Counted from the stretch's first letter, positions 54,099-63,781 are shown. The stretch is DNA of 64,000 nucleotides from Acinetobacter sp. TGL-Y2 (GCF_001612555.1 NZ_CP015110.1:434001-498000); one strand, 5' to 3'. Numbers and translations are program-made. The notes: generated by a model from the sequence alone, not told the origin.

Positions 54099-54929
54099 AT
54101 GTCAAAAATAGAAAAATTACCTACACAGTTTTCACCATTTTTAAAGGAAATAGAATCAACCTTAAAAACTTGCATCGAGTTTGATCGTGAAGAAAAAAGT
54201 CATATTTATTTATGGCAAAGTAATTTAGGAGCATATCCATATTTACCTTTAAACTTTGAATATCCGTGTTCTAAGATGACCAATGAGCCTTTACAATTTT
54301 TGGCACAGATCAATTTTTCGGACTTTCCTCATTTAGAGAATTTTCCTGCAAAAGGAATTTTACAGTTTTATCTCAATATGAAAGAGTGGGATTTGGGAAT
54401 GGATGAAAGTCTGGATAGACTACAATTAAACCATCGTGTGCTATATTTTCCAGATGTGGACGAAAATGAAAAATTATTAAAAAATCGTGAAACATTAAAA
54501 CAGCTTTCTGAAATTCCTGAAGATGAAGAGGAATTATGGGTTGGAGCAAGTGGACTGGTTTTTAAAGAGGTTCAACAATACATCACTTTTTTTGATTATC
54601 GATTTGCGCCGTTACTTTTTAATCGCAATGAAGTTGCTGAAAGTTGGGAAGATGATGATCTCTTACATGCCTATCATTATTATGAAAAACCTTACACTGA
54701 AGAATTCCAATTAGAAGGTGGTCATAGAATAGGGGGATATGCAAATTATTTACATTCCACTGATAATCGAATTGAGTTTGGAATTAAAGATTATCTATTG
54801 CTCATGCAGTTAGATATTGATGAAGGCTTAGAGTGGTGTGATAACGGTATTGCGCAATGGTATATCCACCCAAGAGATTTAAAGCAAAAAGATTTCTCTA
54901 AAGTCGTTTTCCTATGGGCCTGTCATTGA
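54099..54929 (+). CDS. DUF1963 (YwqG-like) protein
   Basis: The 276-residue protein is of the DUF1963 family: LGAYPYLPLNFEYPCSK at the front, FLAQINFSDFPHLENFPAKG, which is a hallmark, and LLMQLDIDEGLEWCDNGIAQWYIH at the end of the fold (written in two parts: LLMQLDIDEG and GIAQWYIHP). These proteins are cytoplasmic with unknown function, sometimes tied to toxin immunity. The gene is AT-rich, and no toxin gene lies next to it. ATG 54099 follows AGAAGGATAATAACA. A terminator follows. Confidence 0.82.
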   Translation: MSKIEKLPTQFSPFLKEIESTLKTCIEFDREEKSHIYLWQSNLGAYPYLPLNFEYPCSKMTNEPLQFLAQINFSDFPHLENFPAKGILQFYLNMKEWDLGMDESLDRLQLNHRVLYFPDVDENEKLLKNRETLKQLSEIPEDEEELWVGASGLVFKEVQQYITFFDYRFAPLLFNRNEVAESWEDDDLLHAYHYYEKPYTEEFQLEGGHRIGGYANYLHSTDNRIEFGIKDYLLLMQLDIDEGLEWCDNGIAQWYIHPRDLKQKDFSKVVFLWACH

Positions 54930-54933
54930 ATAA

Positions 54934-54965
54934 AAAAGCGAATATTTAATTCAATATTCGCTTTT
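54934..54965. terminator. Terminator between DUF1963 gene and lgt
   Basis: AAAAGCGAATATT (54934-54946) and AATATTCGCTTTT (54953-54965) form a perfect 13-bp stem with T runs; it serves the convergent genes. Confidence 0.85.
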
Positions 54966-54989
54966 AGTTATTTAATCTATTTTTAGCTA

Positions 54990-55799
54990 TCAAGTATTCT
55001 TTTGTGGACCCCAGTCATAAATTTTCTTTTGGTAGGCATACCACATCATCCATAGACCAATCAAAATCATGGGTAGACTCAGGAATTGACCTTTGCTCAT
55101 CCATGCAATAAACAATTGACCATTGTCTGGTTCACGGAAGAATTCAACGATAAAGCGAGCTAAACCATAACCGATCAGAAACAGCGCAGATACTGCCATA
55201 CGTGGACGAGGTTTTGAGCTGAACCACCATAGTACAATGAATAAAATCAAACCTTCACACAGCGCTTGATACAGCTGTGAGGGATGGCGAACCAGTTGTA
55301 ATGGGTCTGTGGGGAAAATCATCCCGAATGCAAAATTTGGATCAGAGACTTGGCGACCATACAGCTCACCGCCAATAAAGTTACCTATACGACCAAACAT
55401 CAGACCTGTTGGCACACAGGGTGCAATAAAGTCTAGGGTTTGGAACCATGTCATTTTGTATTTCTTGCACCATAACAGCATCGCCAGAATGACACCCAAG
55501 AATCCGCCGTGGAAGCTCATGCCGCCTGTCCAGACTTGGAACAGCCACAGTGGATTTGCCAAAAACTGCTCAAATCCATAGAAAAATACGTAGCCGACAC
55601 GACCACCCAAGACCACACCTAAAGCACCATAAAAGATGAGGTCAGAGACCATATCGGGTGTCCAACCGCGCTGTTTAGCCCGATAGTTTGCAAGCCCCCA
55701 AGCGAATAAAAAGGCAAGCAAATACATCAGCCCATACCAATGGACTTGTAATGGACCCAGCGATATCGCAACGGGGTCAATGGATGGGTAGGTCAGCAT
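54990..55799 (-). CDS. lgt: Prolipoprotein diacylglyceryl transferase
   Basis: Lgt transfers a diacylglyceryl group to the lipobox cysteine, the first step of lipoprotein maturation in the inner membrane. The 269-residue protein has about seven membrane segments and the Lgt signature [14 protein letters not shown] (about residues 135-150); the conserved Arg and His areas [11 protein letters not shown] and [12 protein letters not shown] are present. Lgt and thyA are often linked; here three genes lie between them. Confidence 0.96.
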   Translation of the reverse strand: MLTYPSIDPVAISLGPLQVHWYGLMYLLAFLFAWGLANYRAKQRGWTPDMVSDLIFYGALGVVLGGRVGYVFFYGFEQFLANPLWLFQVWTGGMSFHGGFLGVILAMLLWCKKYKMTWFQTLDFIAPCVPTGLMFGRIGNFIGGELYGRQVSDPNFAFGMIFPTDPLQLVRHPSQLYQALCEGLILFIVLWWFSSKPRPRMAVSALFLIGYGLARFIVEFFREPDNGQLFIAWMSKGQFLSLPMILIGLWMMWYAYQKKIYDWGPQKNT

Positions 55800-55892
55800 T
55801 CCTGTTCCTTGATATTCTGTTTTGCACAGATTTTAGCTGAAACCTTTAAAAAATGTTGTACATTCAGTGTGTAAAGTTAAAAGGGCAGAACA

Positions 55893-56672
55893 ATGTGTAT
55901 TGTCGCAATCGCATGGCAAGTACTGGAAAACAGACCACTGTGTATGATTTCGAATCGGGATGAGTTCTATCATCGCCCCGCATCGACCATTCATGCATGG
56001 CCAGATAGCTCAATTATTGCAGGGCAAGATTTACATTCAGGTGGTACCTGGATGGGCATAACCCCAAAAGGTCGATGGGCAGTTGTGACCAACTTTAGAG
56101 AAGGTGGGCATAAAGCTCTTTATCCAACGTCTCGTGGACATCTGATTCAAGCCTTTCTAGAGTCAGATGCAACTCCCATTCGCTTTGCCAAACAGATTGA
56201 AAAAGTGCAATGTGATTATGCAGGCTTTAATCTATTCTTGGGCGATCAAACACAAGCCGTGTATATGAGTAATCGCGGTGAAGCGCCGCAAGTTTTGCCT
56301 AGAGGGGTTTATGTCGTATCTAATGGCTTAATGAGCGATGATTGGGAAAAAACCAGACATTTACGTAAGCGCTTCACCCAAGAGTTTCTGCCGATGCTGC
56401 AACATCATGACACACCGCAAAGGGATATTGAATATGCGGTTTGGGACATCTTAGAAGATGAACGAAAAATTATTCCAACCCTTTTGCCAGAAACGGGTAT
56501 TGCGATTGAAATGGAAGAATTGTTGTCCTCGACCTTTATTCAAAGTCCTGTTTATGGCACACGGTGTTCGAATTTTCTCAGTTTAAAGCATCAATACTTT
56601 GAATGGTTGGAGAAAACTCAACAGGGTGAGTATCAAGGTAAGATCATAAAAATGAATGTAAATACAGAATAA
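55893..56672 (+). CDS. NRDE-family (TANGO2-like) protein
   Basis: The 259-residue protein is of the NRDE family: MCIVAIAWQV with Cys at residue 2, then ISNRDEFYHRPA, which contains the naming NRDE motif, then GGTWMGITPKGRWAVVTNFR. The N-terminal cysteine could be a nucleophile like that of Ntn-hydrolases after Met removal. Human TANGO2 is implicated in haem trafficking and lipid metabolism; the bacterial role is unknown. AAAGGGCAGAACA precedes the start. Confidence 0.88.
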   Translation: MCIVAIAWQVLENRPLCMISNRDEFYHRPASTIHAWPDSSIIAGQDLHSGGTWMGITPKGRWAVVTNFREGGHKALYPTSRGHLIQAFLESDATPIRFAKQIEKVQCDYAGFNLFLGDQTQAVYMSNRGEAPQVLPRGVYVVSNGLMSDDWEKTRHLRKRFTQEFLPMLQHHDTPQRDIEYAVWDILEDERKIIPTLLPETGIAIEMEELLSSTFIQSPVYGTRCSNFLSLKHQYFEWLEKTQQGEYQGKIIKMNVNTE

Positions 56673-56700
56673 AAAATGCCGACACAAAGGTCGGCATTTT
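56673..56700. terminator. Terminator between NRDE gene and phoX
   Basis: AAAATGCCGAC (56673-56683) and GTCGGCATTTT (56690-56700) form an 11-bp perfect stem with a 6-base loop; it suits convergent termination. Confidence 0.85.
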
Positions 56701-56715
56701 AAAACTCAAAATCGA

Positions 56716-58959
56716 TTATGCGGTTTTCTTCGGCTCTTCTTTCTTAGGCTCTTCAAGCGCTTCACCCGCAATGGTTCCACCATCGACACGGGTAATCACG
56801 ACGGTTGCAGAGCGTGGACGGCTTGGACTAATGCCTTTACTTAGGTTAAATGCACTTGGATGATTGGATGGCCACACGCCACCTGGATGCTGAACGTTAA
56901 CAAAGATCGCTTTGTAATCTGGCGTCATGGTCACCCCAGTAATTTCACAACCCGCAGGACCCGTTAAGAAGCGACGCAGTTTACTGTCATCAAGCACAGC
57001 ACCTGTCGGTGTCAATTGAGTTGATGCACCTGCTTTAGCGCTATTCACTTTACCATCACCAATCGCGCCTGGGAGTGCTGCGAGCATCATGCAATTGGTT
57101 TCGTCGGTATAAGCACCATCATCGGTTTGAATCCAAAGCACACCGCGTGGATCGAACCACATGCCATCTGGGCTTGAAAAGTCATTGGCGTTGCTTAAAC
57201 CTGACAAGTTCACATTCGGGAGTGAATCTGCTTCTGCGCCAAACAAGAAGATATCCCAAACAAAGCTGAGCGCTGCAACGGTATCACCTGTTTCACGGAA
57301 GCGAATGATGTGTCCGTTAATGTTGCCTTTTTCAATTCCACCTTTGTCATTGTCTGCATAATGACGTGGGTTGGCTGCATCAATGGTGTGATTCGTTCCG
57401 CGCTGTGAGTTGTTGGTTAAGGTGACGTAAACTTCACCATTTTTAGGATTCACAGCCACCCATTCTGGACGGTCCATCTTGGTTGCGCCGACAGCATCAC
57501 CAGCCAAACGGGCATTGACTAAAACATCGGCTTGGTCTGCAAACTTATACTTTGCGTAGCCTGAAATCAGTGGGTTATTGATATTCAGCTCGATCCATTC
57601 ACCTGAGCTTTTTTGCGTTGCATCATTAAAATTGAACTTGGCGACATACAGTTTGCCGGCGTTCATATACTTATCGCCAGCCTTGTAGCCTGCGTTAATG
57701 TCTTTAGCATCCCATTTCGCATCTGAAATAAATTTATAAATGTATTCGCCTTGCGAGTCGTCACCCATATAAAACGCCAAAGGCTGACCTGCTATGGCAC
57801 GACTGACTCGGCAATCTTCATGCGCAAAACGTCCTAAAGCAGTACGTTTCACAGGATATTCACGATTATCAAACGGATCAATTTCCACGATCCAACCAAA
57901 GGTATTGCTTGAGTTACGAAAATCTGTTGCAGCACTTGCACCTGAGACTTTGGTTAACCAGCGATCATAAATATCCTGAATTTGAATCCCTTGAATATCA
58001 GGTGTACGCGAGACTTCAGTGGCTTGTACGGTATGCCAGTTATATGAACTAGCAGATGGAATTTTGTAGCGTGCCAAAGATTCAAGGCTGTTGCTATCGC
58101 GGTTTGCATCATCACGAGAGAAATACTGGTTAAAGTTTTCCTCAGTGGTCAGATAAGTGCCCCATGGCGTGTAGCCATTACCGCAGTTGTTGATCGTGCC
58201 TAGAGTAAAGTCACCATTGGGGCTAATTTTGGTTTGTACCAACACATTGCCTTTGACAGGTCCAGCAAAATTAATACGCGATGCAGCGGTAATACGGCGG
58301 TTGAAAACAGAGCTTTTATTCAGGCTCAAGAGCTGGGTCATATTGTTTTTATGGATTTCAATAATTGACACGCCGTGACAGTTAATTTCACGAAGTGCTT
58401 CATCTTCAGAGCGTACAGGTGCTTTGATGGTGTTGATCGCAGGATGTAGCACTGTTTTGTCATCTACATATTCATGGTTCATCACCAATAAACCTGTTGC
58501 AGACTGCTTTGCATCAAAACGGCTATTACTCATCCCAAAAAAGCTCATGCCATCATGACATTCACCTGAACGACGTAGAAACGATGCGCCAGATGGAATT
58601 TGGTTTTCATTCCATTCGCTTAGACCTTCTGAAATGGGGTCGCCCAGTGCGTATAGAATGCGTGCTTCATAGCCTTCAGGCACGGTAAATTGGTCACGTT
58701 TATTTTTATCAACGGTTTTGAACTTGAGTGAGCTTGGCGTTTTATTTTCATCTGGCTTCACAGGTGGAGCTGTGTTATTAAAATCATCGTCATCGCCACA
58801 ACCTGTCAACGTGCTGGCCAACGTGATCGCAACTGCACCACCTGCTGTTTTGGTAATCAGATCACGTCGTGTAATGGTTTTTTGAAGTAAATCCGTAAAT
58901 TCTGGATTGCCTGAAGTATTGCTATCGTAGTTATCATCGAATGGCGTAAAGTCAGTCAT
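56716..58959 (-). CDS. phoX: PhoX-family alkaline phosphatase, Tat-exported
   Basis: PhoX (DUF839) is a calcium/iron phosphatase releasing phosphate from esters, secreted by the Tat route. The 747-residue protein has the twin-arginine motif ITRRDLITKTAG (about residues 30-42), then hydrophobic residues and LTGC (lipobox-like). PhoX signatures include NHEYVDDK, GGNGYTPWGTYLT-like NCGNGYTPWGTYLT, CRVSRAIAGQPLAFYMGDDS and DGMWFDPRGVLWIQTDDG. It lies downstream of tatABC on the same strand behind a terminator, with a Pho-box-like array about 60 bases before its start. Confidence 0.93.
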   Translation of the reverse strand: MTDFTPFDDNYDSNTSGNPEFTDLLQKTITRRDLITKTAGGAVAITLASTLTGCGDDDDFNNTAPPVKPDENKTPSSLKFKTVDKNKRDQFTVPEGYEARILYALGDPISEGLSEWNENQIPSGASFLRRSGECHDGMSFFGMSNSRFDAKQSATGLLVMNHEYVDDKTVLHPAINTIKAPVRSEDEALREINCHGVSIIEIHKNNMTQLLSLNKSSVFNRRITAASRINFAGPVKGNVLVQTKISPNGDFTLGTINNCGNGYTPWGTYLTTEENFNQYFSRDDANRDSNSLESLARYKIPSASSYNWHTVQATEVSRTPDIQGIQIQDIYDRWLTKVSGASAATDFRNSSNTFGWIVEIDPFDNREYPVKRTALGRFAHEDCRVSRAIAGQPLAFYMGDDSQGEYIYKFISDAKWDAKDINAGYKAGDKYMNAGKLYVAKFNFNDATQKSSGEWIELNINNPLISGYAKYKFADQADVLVNARLAGDAVGATKMDRPEWVAVNPKNGEVYVTLTNNSQRGTNHTIDAANPRHYADNDKGGIEKGNINGHIIRFRETGDTVAALSFVWDIFLFGAEADSLPNVNLSGLSNANDFSSPDGMWFDPRGVLWIQTDDGAYTDETNCMMLAALPGAIGDGKVNSAKAGASTQLTPTGAVLDDSKLRRFLTGPAGCEITGVTMTPDYKAIFVNVQHPGGVWPSNHPSAFNLSKGISPSRPRSATVVITRVDGGTIAGEALEEPKKEEPKKTA

Positions 58960-59019
58960 TTTTATTGTCCACAGGTTTTAGGTAGTGTGTAAAGTTGTTA
59001 CTAACTTAAGTGATGTTTA

Positions 59020-59045
59020 TGACGATGCCTTGACCGTATGGTGAC
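59020..59045 (-). promoter_or_regulatory. Candidate Pho box upstream of phoX
   Basis: On the minus strand the GTCA element appears three times at 11-bp period (plus-strand TGAC at 59020, 59031 and 59042). Direct 7-base repeats at 11-bp spacing are the PhoB-binding Pho-box pattern (CTGTCAT). The array lies 61-86 bases upstream of the phoX start, as expected for a PhoB-activated promoter. Confidence 0.65.
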
Positions 59046-59071
59046 ACTTTGATGAAATCATCAACCATAAA

Positions 59072-59093
59072 AAAACAGACCGAAGTCTGTTTT
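59072..59093 (-). terminator. Terminator of the tatABC operon
   Basis: AAAACAGAC (59072-59080) and GTCTGTTTT (59085-59093) form a 9-bp stem with loop CGAA; on the minus strand it is followed by T-rich DNA. It lies between tatC and phoX. Confidence 0.75.
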
Positions 59094-59110
59094 AAAATCA
59101 TCATGATCGA

Positions 59111-59881
59111 TTAAGCACGTCTTTTTTCGATCAACTTTCCAAGCCCAAGGCCCAGTTCAAATAACAGCCACATGGGAATCGCGAGCATGATCATGGACAG
59201 GGCATCAGGTGGGGTGACAAACATAGAGACAAAGAAACACCCGACAACAATAAAGCGTCTTTTTTCCACCAATTGTTGGGTCGAGACCACACCGATTAAA
59301 ATTAAGAGCAAGGTGATAATAGGAATTTCAAAGGTCAGCCCGAACACCAAAAATAACTTCAAACAGAAACTTAAATAGCTGTTGATATCGGTCATTGGGG
59401 CAACCGTATCAGGTGCAACACTGATAAAAAAGTGCAAAACCGACGGTAGAGCGACAAAATAAGCAAAGGCGATGCCTGCATAGAACAGCGTGATGCTGCC
59501 AATCAGAAGAGGCAGTGCCAAAGATTTTTCTTTTTCATATAGGGCAGGTTTAACGAAAGCCCAAATCTGATACAAAATGAATGGCATCGCCAGCATCAAT
59601 GCCACAAAGAAATTCAGTTTAAAAGGTGCCATAAATGTTGCGGTGACATCAGTTGCAATCATGGATGAATTTATGGGTAACTGCGCCCTTAAAGGTTCAG
59701 ACATCCACTGATAACTGGTATTGGCAAAGGGCAATAAACAAAAAAATAGCACCACAATTAGCCCTACACTTTTGAACAAATGCTGTCTTAAAACCACCAA
59801 ATGTTTGGTAATGGGCATTTCTTCAAGTGCAGCAGTGACTTCGGTTGGCTCGACTGTGCTGGGCAAGCTAGATGGGTTCAT
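59111..59881 (-). CDS. tatC: Sec-independent translocase protein TatC
   Basis: TatC recognises twin-arginine signal peptides and forms the receptor core. The 256-residue protein has six membrane segments and the conserved LEEMPITKHLVVLRQHLFKS-like start (EMPITKHLVVLRQHL), then FVKPALYEKEKSLALP in the first cytoplasmic loop and FVALPSVLHFF. The N-terminal 12 or so residues form an extra tail. It overlaps tatB by 4 bases (ATGA), so the genes are coupled, and it ends at a terminator before phoX. Confidence 0.96.
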   Translation of the reverse strand: MNPSSLPSTVEPTEVTAALEEMPITKHLVVLRQHLFKSVGLIVVLFFCLLPFANTSYQWMSEPLRAQLPINSSMIATDVTATFMAPFKLNFFVALMLAMPFILYQIWAFVKPALYEKEKSLALPLLIGSITLFYAGIAFAYFVALPSVLHFFISVAPDTVAPMTDINSYLSFCLKLFLVFGLTFEIPIITLLLILIGVVSTQQLVEKRRFIVVGCFFVSMFVTPPDALSMIMLAIPMWLLFELGLGLGKLIEKRRA

Positions 59882-60342
59882 ACTGCCTCCTGCAACATGA
59901 TTGTGGATGGTACTTGATGAATAGACATGTTTGCATTTTTAGGCTGTAAAGCGCTGAACAGGCTCGCTTGCTTCAAAGCATATTTTTTATTTTTCGTTTG
60001 CTCTACATAGATATACAGGGGCGAAGAATTTTTATTGTCTGAAATGGCTATTTTTTCGTTCTCGTTATGGGCCATAAGGTTTTGTTGTTGTAGTAATTGC
60101 ATTTGAGCATGCATTTTATGTTCCAGATCTTGAATACGCTTCATCTCGTTTTGCATTTGTTCTTTGAGCTCTGACATACGTAGTTCGCGATCAATATCAT
60201 TTTGCACATTGCTCACGAGGCGCTTTAATTTTCCATACCATTTTCCAGAAAATCGAGCAGCTTCAGGAAGTTTATCTGGTCCGAGAACCAATAGTGCAAT
60301 GATGCCAAACACTAAAAGTTCCGTCATGCCTATATTGAGCAT
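59878..60342 (-). CDS. tatB: Sec-independent translocase protein TatB
   Basis: TatB has one N-terminal membrane helix (GMTELLVFGIIALLVLGPDKLP, cut: MTELLVFGIIALLVLGPDK) and an amphipathic helix (about residues 30-80), then a variable tail with a Lys/Gln-rich coiled stretch. The tail is long for a TatB (154 residues in all) but not unusual. It sits 15 bases after tatA and overlaps tatC by 4 bases. Confidence 0.95.
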   Translation of the reverse strand: MLNIGMTELLVFGIIALLVLGPDKLPEAARFSGKWYGKLKRLVSNVQNDIDRELRMSELKEQMQNEMKRIQDLEHKMHAQMQLLQQQNLMAHNENEKIAISDNKNSSPLYIYVEQTKNKKYALKQASLFSALQPKNANMSIHQVPSTIMLQEAV

Positions 60343-60356
60343 TGCAGATTCGCCTT

Positions 60357-60590
60357 TTAGTGTTTTGCGGTGGTGTTTAAGTCATGCTTATTTTGATGTT
60401 CAATTGTGCGCGGTTCACTCATCGATCCACTGATTGACGCGTTGAGCTCATCTTCATCTTTAATCGATTTTTTAAAATCTTTCACCGCACCACCCACATC
60501 TTTACCCAAATTTTTCAGTTTTGATGTACCAAAAAGAAGAAGCACCACAATTGCAAAAATCAGTACGTGCCAAATAGACAGACCAGCCAT
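60357..60590 (-). CDS. tatA: Sec-independent translocase protein TatA
   Basis: TatA builds the transport pore. From ATG 60590 ([21 protein letters not shown]), preceded by AAGGTGACACTC, it is 77 residues: one membrane helix (about residues 4-20), the [20 protein letters not shown] amphipathic helix and a charged tail. Upstream in-frame starts add a non-homologous tail. It heads the tatABC operon; the phoX product is an evident candidate substrate. Confidence 0.95.
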   Translation of the reverse strand: MAGLSIWHVLIFAIVVLLLFGTSKLKNLGKDVGGAVKDFKKSIKDEDELNASISGSMSEPRTIEHQNKHDLNTTAKH

Positions 60591-60832
60591 GAGTGTCACC
60601 TTATCAAATTTATAATGTCTGATTTGAACAGGTAAATATGACACTGCGTTGACGTTAATGTTGCAGTTTGGCGACAATGTAAAAAAGAGGTGAGAAATAT
60701 AAGAATAAATCTGTGTATTGGACAGAGGAAAAGGACGCTGAAATATTCATTTAATAGATACTCAGATCCGTTCGATGAATGCTTATATGCTGTGATAGCA
60801 TACGAGCAGCCTTATTCGTGACAGCAGATGCA

Positions 60833-61705
60833 ATGGCACTGATTCTTCCCTTTATTTCATTTTTAATTGGTTATTTTGCGGTGCAGCACTTAACACGTTT
60901 TCGCACCTTTTTTGCCATGATTTTGGCCAGAATTCTCATTCCACTGATTATTATCTACAACATGGTGTTTTATCAGCAGGGCAGTGTTTGGCTGATGTTA
61001 TTCAGCTTTTTTGCCTCCCTTTTGATGTATGTGTTTTTTTACTTTCGTTATCAAGATCAGTTAAAAGCGCTGTGTTTGAGTTATTTAAATATGGCTTGGC
61101 TTGGGTTTCCATTTGCTCTAGCGCTGTTTGGTGCCGAAGCCAGTAGCCCTATGGTGGCGCTGTATATTGGGGGTTCAATCTTTGGCAATATTTGTGCCAT
61201 TATGGCAGTGAGTACCGAGCCACAGCCTGTGATTAAAATAGCTCAAAAAGTGAGCCTATCACCGCCGATTATTGCGCTCGGCATTGCGGCAATACTGTCC
61301 TTGTGGGATTTTTCAGCATATCAAGATCATCGTTTCGTGGCGTTAATTTATCAACTGAATAAATGGTTGATGACCTTCACGGGCATGTGCATATTGGGGA
61401 TGTGGCTCAGTCAGATTAAAATTCGAAAACAAGATCTGATTGAAAGTTTGGGTTTCGCTCTACAAAAACTCGTGCTTGGCGTGGGGTTTTGTCTAGCGGC
61501 TTATCGTGTATTGCCTATAGCGCATGATGGTGTGATTTTTTCGGTGATGTTGATGTTTTTCTTCTTACCCCCTGCGGCGAATATTGTTGCTTTAGAAACG
61601 CATTATCAGGGAACAGGTCACTCCGCAAAATATATCGCCTCTGGCACGTTGGTCAGTGTTGTCCTGCTGGCTATATACGGGCTGGTGTTACATACTTGGA
61701 CTTAA
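60833..61705 (+). CDS. AEC-family (auxin efflux carrier-like) permease
   Basis: From ATG 60833 (MALILPFISFLIGYFAVQHL) the 290-residue product has about nine to ten membrane segments. The layout and the motifs LARILIPLIIIYNMVF, MAWLGFPFALALFG and FFLPPAANIVAL resemble AEC permeases, which export or import organic acids or amino-acid-like compounds in bacteria. An upstream frame start at 60779 has no support. The substrate is unknown. Confidence 0.8.
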   Translation: MALILPFISFLIGYFAVQHLTRFRTFFAMILARILIPLIIIYNMVFYQQGSVWLMLFSFFASLLMYVFFYFRYQDQLKALCLSYLNMAWLGFPFALALFGAEASSPMVALYIGGSIFGNICAIMAVSTEPQPVIKIAQKVSLSPPIIALGIAAILSLWDFSAYQDHRFVALIYQLNKWLMTFTGMCILGMWLSQIKIRKQDLIESLGFALQKLVLGVGFCLAAYRVLPIAHDGVIFSVMLMFFFLPPAANIVALETHYQGTGHSAKYIASGTLVSVVLLAIYGLVLHTWT

Positions 61706-61851
61706 TGGTGAATGCAGAAGTTATAAGTTTTATTTATACCTACACATGTGGATGCGAGCACCAGACTTAAAAAAGAGAGGGCTCAAATGGAGACCTCTCC
61801 TATAGCCCGATATCTTTTATCTTTTCATAGAGTATGAATTCTGATGAATAA

Positions 61852-62478
61852 TTACTGCTCTAAGCTCGCTTTAAAGAGCTGCATCGCTTGACCACGATGA
61901 CTGATTTTGTTCTTATCTTGTTTGATCATTTCGGCACTTGAAATGCCAAGTTCAGGTAACCAAAATAACGGATCATAACCAAATCCATGTTCACCGCGGG
62001 CGTGTTCGAGCACTTCACCTTTCCAAATGCCTTGGAAAATTTGCGGTAACGGATCTTCAGCATGTTGAACCAAAGCCAAAACGCAGACAAAACACGCTTC
62101 AATCACTTCACTTTGTTTACGCAGTGGCTTTAAGTCGCGCAATAATTTGTCATTGTTGGCAGCATCATCACCATGCTCACCCGCATAACGTGCAGAGTAA
62201 ATGCCTGGCGCCCCCCCTAAGACGGGGATACAAATTCCTGAGTCATCTGCAATGGCAGGTTTTCCTGAAATTTTAGCGGCATGGCGCGCTTTAATAATCG
62301 CATTTTCAACAAAACTTAAACCGTCTTCAATTGCATCTTCAATGTTGAGTTTGCCTTGTGCAATCACTTCAACGGGAAGATTTAATTGCTCAAACAGCTT
62401 TTCAAACTCTGCAATTTTGCCTTTATTGTTACTTGCCAGAACCAATGTGCCTTGAGATAACCAATCTGTAGATGCCAT
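61852..62478 (-). CDS. rdgB: dITP/XTP pyrophosphatase (RdgB/HAM1)
   Basis: RdgB hydrolyses non-canonical purine nucleoside triphosphates (dITP, XTP) to monophosphates, keeping them out of DNA. The 208-residue protein shows LVLASNNKGKIAEFEKLF at the substrate end and the core motif AIADDSGICIPVLGGAPGIYSARYAG in part (AIADDSGICIPVLGGAPG), plus FGYDPLFWLPELG and SHRGQAM. Active-site residues are intact. It is monocistronic on the minus strand. Confidence 0.96.
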   Translation of the reverse strand: MASTDWLSQGTLVLASNNKGKIAEFEKLFEQLNLPVEVIAQGKLNIEDAIEDGLSFVENAIIKARHAAKISGKPAIADDSGICIPVLGGAPGIYSARYAGEHGDDAANNDKLLRDLKPLRKQSEVIEACFVCVLALVQHAEDPLPQIFQGIWKGEVLEHARGEHGFGYDPLFWLPELGISSAEMIKQDKNKISHRGQAMQLFKASLEQ

Positions 62479-62545
62479 AAAACTTTATCATTAAAACCAA
62501 AGATTGGGCTTAGTGTAGCAAAGTTGTTTGGGATTTGAGGCAATA

Positions 62546-62571
62546 AAAAAGCACCCGAAGGTGCATTTTTA
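62546..62571 (-). terminator. Terminator of the Sel1-repeat gene
   Basis: GCACC (62552-62556) and GGTGC (62561-62565) flank CGAA, giving the stable UUCG-type tetraloop on the minus strand followed by TTTTTTA. Confidence 0.8.
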
Positions 62572-62597
62572 AAAGGACAGTCTAGCGACATTTGCAA

Positions 62598-63191
62598 TTA
62601 CTGTGCTTGAATCCATTTGTCAGCACGATCACGTGCAGTACGAATTTGTTCAGGACTTAAGTTAGCAGCCAATGCGGTCTTTTTGGTTTCAGACATATTG
62701 ATAACTTTATTGTCCAGCATGCCATCACGGGTCGAAAGTTCATACCACTGGTATGCACCCATGTAATTTTTCTTTTGCTCTTCCATCACAGCCAAGTTAA
62801 AGCTGGCACGGTTATCGCCATGGCTGGCTGCTTTTTCAAAGTAAGCACGGGCAAGTGCTTCATTTTTAGAGACACCCATGCCGTCTGCGTACATACGACC
62901 GACATTCAACTGTGCAGCTGAAATACCTTGATCAGCTGCCGCTTTGAACCATGTAAATGCTTGTTTTAAATCTTTGTTGATTTCTTTACCTTGCTGATAA
63001 TGATTGGCAAGATAAAATTGTGCAGCAGGTTGACCCGCTTTGGCAGCTCTTTGCAAATCAGCCACTGGCATACGTGAGTACTGTGCCGCCTGAGCCGAAA
63101 TTGATTGTTGCTGCTTTGGCACATAGTCCGCATGGACTTGAAGGCTTACTAACCCCAAAAATAAGGTACTGCCTAATAATTTTTTTTTCAT
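62598..63191 (-). CDS. Sel1-repeat (TPR-like) periplasmic protein
   Basis: The 197-residue protein has a signal peptide (cleavage near VHADY, about residue 22) and Sel1/TPR repeats, seen as AAQFYLANHYQQGKEINKD and AAQLNVGRMYADGMGVSKNE (20 residues each or fewer) and NRASFNLAVMEEQKKNYMGA. Sel1 repeat proteins scaffold others; partner unknown. It overlaps the metW stop by 4 bases (ATGA), so it is translationally coupled to it, although the functions are unlike. Confidence 0.88.
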   Translation of the reverse strand: MKKKLLGSTLFLGLVSLQVHADYVPKQQQSISAQAAQYSRMPVADLQRAAKAGQPAAQFYLANHYQQGKEINKDLKQAFTWFKAAADQGISAAQLNVGRMYADGMGVSKNEALARAYFEKAASHGDNRASFNLAVMEEQKKNYMGAYQWYELSTRDGMLDNKVINMSETKKTALAANLSPEQIRTARDRADKWIQAQ

Positions 63192-63781
63192 AGAGCGCTC
63201 ACTCGATAAATAGCGACTTCACCAAACAAATTCGGAAGGTGCTTACTGAGTAAGCTACCTTGTTGATTTCCATTCACGGCAAGTCGGTCAATAATTTTGA
63301 TCTGATTTTCAGCACACAGTGCTTCAAAATCGCGAAAAGTGCATAGGTGGATATTGGGCGTGTTATACCACATATACGGCAATGCTTCTGAAACAGGCAT
63401 CTTTCCTTTAATGGCCAAGAAAGAACGCGTCTTCCAATGCGCAAAGTTAGGAAAAGTAATAATCGCTTGCTTCCCAACACGAACCATATCGCGCAAAAGC
63501 ACGTCTGGTGCGTCTACAGCTTGCAAAGCTTGTGCCATAACCACATAGTCAAACGACTGGTCAGCAAAGCGTCCCAAACCGAGGTTCAAGTCTTGTTGAA
63601 TGATATTTAACCCGCGACTGACGGCAATTGCAATCTTTTCCTGATCAATTTCGAGTCCATATGCTCGAATTTGATGTTTTTTCCCCATTTGTGACAGCAA
63701 TTCACCATCACCACAGCCCAAATCAAGCACACTTGAACCCGGTGTAATCCATTTGTCTGCTAACTGTTGATCAATACGCAT
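63188..63781 (-). CDS. metW: Methionine biosynthesis protein MetW
   Basis: MetW is a class I SAM-methyltransferase-fold protein that partners with MetX in homoserine acylation. The 197-residue product has VLDLGCGDGELLSQM as motif I and FDYVVMAQALQAVDAPDVLL further in. It starts on the metX stop (TAATG) and ends on the start of the Sel1 gene, so metX-metW-sel1 form a coupled operon. Confidence 0.95.
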   Translation of the reverse strand: MRIDQQLADKWITPGSSVLDLGCGDGELLSQMGKKHQIRAYGLEIDQEKIAIAVSRGLNIIQQDLNLGLGRFADQSFDYVVMAQALQAVDAPDVLLRDMVRVGKQAIITFPNFAHWKTRSFLAIKGKMPVSEALPYMWYNTPNIHLCTFRDFEALCAENQIKIIDRLAVNGNQQGSLLSKHLPNLFGEVAIYRVSAL

